DNA from: Syntrophomonadaceae bacterium
GTDB taxonomy: Bacteria; Bacillota; Dethiobacteria; DTU022
Reading direction: 5' to 3'
DNA length: 6,990 nt
NCBI GenBank assembly: GCA_003553305.1
Contig: PWEB01000007.1
Span: 1-6,990, forward strand
In this document: positions 5,648 to 6,990 of the stretch, piece by piece
How the letters are laid out: every line of letters starts with the position of its first letter
Position numbering within the stretch: the stretch's first letter is position 1
Made by a program: the position numbers and the translations under genes
The notes under the pieces: generated by a model
Seen by the model: only the letters and a program-made list of their open reading frames with translations
Told to the model about the DNA's origin: nothing
The model's database searches: none

Positions 5648-6691
5648 AGATTCCGCTGCCAATTTATCTTTTTGAGCCTGTCCTTTTTTTGACAGGACTG
5701 CCGGGGGCATCTTTTGCATTCGTTTATAGTAGCGTTTGATCTCCTGAAAAAGGTGAAAGAGAGAGGCGCGGCTGATGAATTCTTCTCTTGTTTTGGGTAG
5801 ATCCATCAGCTCAAAACTTTTCCCCATTTTTTCCATTAACTGCTCCACCATCTGGTTGTGATTTTTTCTTCCGGTAACTCTTCGATATTGCATCCTTTGC
5901 ACGATGCGGAACAGGCGGACCAGGGGAGAAGCCTGGGGAACCCTGATCGGTATTTGCCGGGCCAGAATATGCATTTCTTCGAGTCTTTTCAGCTGAGAGT
6001 TGGCTATTTGAAACGTATGCCGGTAGCGGTCTGCATTGGTTTCCCGGTTTACAATAAAACGCTGCTCTTCCTGGAGGAGTTTTGCCAGGGTCAGTCCTTC
6101 GTCAATTGATGCGTCAAGTTTTTTTATTTCCGCTTTGAATTCTGTATCGTCGCAGCCCGGTTTAAGCATTTCAAGCATAATAAAATCAATAGCCCGTCGC
6201 AGCCCGGATTCTACTTCATCTAATGTTTGCCTTACTTCTTTAGTATGATTAGGGGTAAAGAGGAAATTAACGGTCAGGCCGCTGATTGCACCTACCATAG
6301 CTGTTAATATTTGCAGTAGAGAAAAGGTGATCGGAACGCCATCACTGCTAAAGATAACGGTGACAGCTGTAATAGTGGTCAGGACTATATGATCCTGCCA
6401 GCGGAGCTGGAGGCAAATATAGATAGCCAATAAAGTAACTAACCCATATCCAATGGGAGAGAGCCCGAAAAAATAGCTGAAAGCAGTTCCTAAAACACCT
6501 CCCAGTAAAACGCTGCCGAGTTTAGCCATGCTTTGCAGAATTGAATGGTAAAATGTTCTTTGCACGGTTAACAATGCTACGATTGCAGCAAGGGTAGTTC
6601 TTTCCATTTCAAAATACTGAGCTATAAACATGGCTATGGTTACAGCCAGCACAGTTTTCAGAACTCTTCCCCCGATCAGAAAACGATTCAA
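5639..6691 (-). CDS. DUF939 / aromatic acid exporter family (FUSC-like) membrane protein
   Basis: A 350-residue protein. The N-terminal half has about six hydrophobic helices (roughly 9-26, 32-46, 57-75, 81-97, 101-116 and 124-146), including MERTTLAAIVALLTVQRTFY. The C-terminal half (about 150-335) is soluble and highly charged, with predicted long helices, like the C-terminal domain of DUF939 proteins such as Bacillus YqjA. The family is related to aromatic acid and fusaric acid efflux permeases, but the substrate is unknown and transport is inferred. The start is TTG: on its strand GAGGT (6705-6701) lies 9 nt before it, and no in-frame ATG fits better. It converges on rdgB with overlapping stops, and no terminator hairpin is seen between them. 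A palindrome (6763-6800) lies upstream and may regulate it. Confidence 0.85.
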   Translation of the reverse strand: MNRFLIGGRVLKTVLAVTIAMFIAQYFEMERTTLAAIVALLTVQRTFYHSILQSMAKLGSVLLGGVLGTAFSYFFGLSPIGYGLVTLLAIYICLQLRWQDHIVLTTITAVTVIFSSDGVPITFSLLQILTAMVGAISGLTVNFLFTPNHTKEVRQTLDEVESGLRRAIDFIMLEMLKPGCDDTEFKAEIKKLDASIDEGLTLAKLLQEEQRFIVNRETNADRYRHTFQIANSQLKRLEEMHILARQIPIRVPQASPLVRLFRIVQRMQYRRVTGRKNHNQMVEQLMEKMGKSFELMDLPKTREEFISRASLFHLFQEIKRYYKRMQKMPPAVLSKKGQAQKDKLAAESLN

Positions 6692-6762
6692 AATATCTGG
6701 ACCTCATTTCGAAGTTTAGTAAGCAAAACCAGCTATAATTGTAAGGCCCTGCCCTTGCATAA

Positions 6763-6800
6763 TATATTATACATGTTCCGTGAGAAATATGTATAATATA
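6763..6800. repeat. Perfect 12-bp inverted repeat upstream of the DUF939 gene
   Basis: TATATTATACAT (6763-6774) and ATGTATAATATA (6789-6800) are exact reverse complements around a 14-nt centre; three more pairs (one G-U) would extend the stem in RNA. Each arm contains TATAAT on one strand, so the site could hold back-to-back -10 elements or be an operator for a dimeric regulator. It begins about 70 nt before the start of the DUF939 gene and ends about 60 nt before the tRNA promoter. No convincing -35 hexamer goes with either TATAAT. Confidence 0.6.
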
Positions 6801-6859
6801 CCCGGTAATTTTATTCTGAGAAAAAAAATTTAGCGAGAAACTTTGAAACTTTGATGTTA

Positions 6860-6888
6860 TTGCTTATTTCTACAGAGTGTGCTACAAT
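6860..6888 (+). promoter_or_regulatory. Sigma-A promoter of the tRNA-Pro gene
   Basis: TTGCTT (6860-6865), a 17-nt spacer and TACAAT (6883-6888), preceded by TGC as an extended -10. The predicted start near 6895 is about 19 nt before the mature tRNA 5' end, as expected for a stable RNA promoter. Just upstream is a tandem repeat of GAAACTTT (6837-6852). Confidence 0.75.
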
Positions 6889-6913
6889 AGTTCTGCTTTA
6901 AATATGGTTGAAT

Positions 6914-6990
<77 letters not shown>

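Noticed and set aside
5677..5698. CCTGTC / GACAGG hairpin after rdgB as a terminator
   Set aside because: The T run lies in the loop, not after the stem, and the site is inside the coding region of the DUF939 gene.
6837..6852. Tandem GAAACTTT repeat as part of a CRISPR or larger repeat array
   Set aside because: There are only two adjacent 8-nt copies with no spacers; it is probably chance in A/T-rich promoter-proximal DNA.

Overview
The window reads as an ordinary chromosomal segment of a low-to-moderate-GC Gram-positive bacterium (Bacillota, probably an anaerobic clostridial or Peptococcaceae-type lineage). The evidence is a CodY-family regulator, a RacE/MurI glutamate racemase, the rph-rdgB pair found next to racE in Bacillus-type genomes, a UPF0316/DUF2179 membrane protein, a DUF939 (aromatic acid exporter-like) membrane protein, strong AGGAGG-type ribosome binding sites, and several GTG/TTG starts. 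Nothing points to a recent phage, plasmid or insertion sequence: there are no transposases, no CRISPR array and no att-like repeats.

Layout from left to right. (1) Bases 3-746 (+) hold the 3' part of a codY-like gene. The DNA-binding domain is strikingly conserved and the effector domain is very divergent. (2) Bases 747-1049 are non-coding: a probable codY terminator hairpin, then a near-consensus sigma-A promoter (TTGACA-17-TAGAAT). (3) That promoter reads into a two-gene unit, a DUF5698/DUF2179 membrane protein and murI, separated by 2 nt. (4) A gap of about 145 nt between murI and htpX carries a possible short frame on the minus strand. (5) Minus strand: lemA then htpX, a familiar pair of membrane-anchored proteins. 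(6) Plus strand: rph (RNase PH) then rdgB (XTP/dITP pyrophosphatase), 15 nt apart. (7) Minus strand: a DUF939 membrane protein whose stop codon overlaps the rdgB stop by 9 bp. (8) Intergenic DNA with a perfect 12-bp inverted repeat, a strong promoter and a tRNA-Pro(UGG) gene that ends exactly at the window edge.

The genes are mostly housekeeping: nutrient-responsive regulation (CodY), D-glutamate for peptidoglycan (MurI), tRNA 3'-end maturation (RNase PH), nucleotide-pool cleansing (RdgB), envelope proteolysis (HtpX with LemA) and a tRNA. I did not find a convincing new multi-gene system. The points most worth a second look are the eroded effector pocket of the CodY homologue, the DUF2179 protein coupled to MurI, the racE-rph-rdgB cluster split by oppositely oriented lemA-htpX, the unexplained short frame after htpX, and the palindrome between the DUF939 gene and the tRNA.
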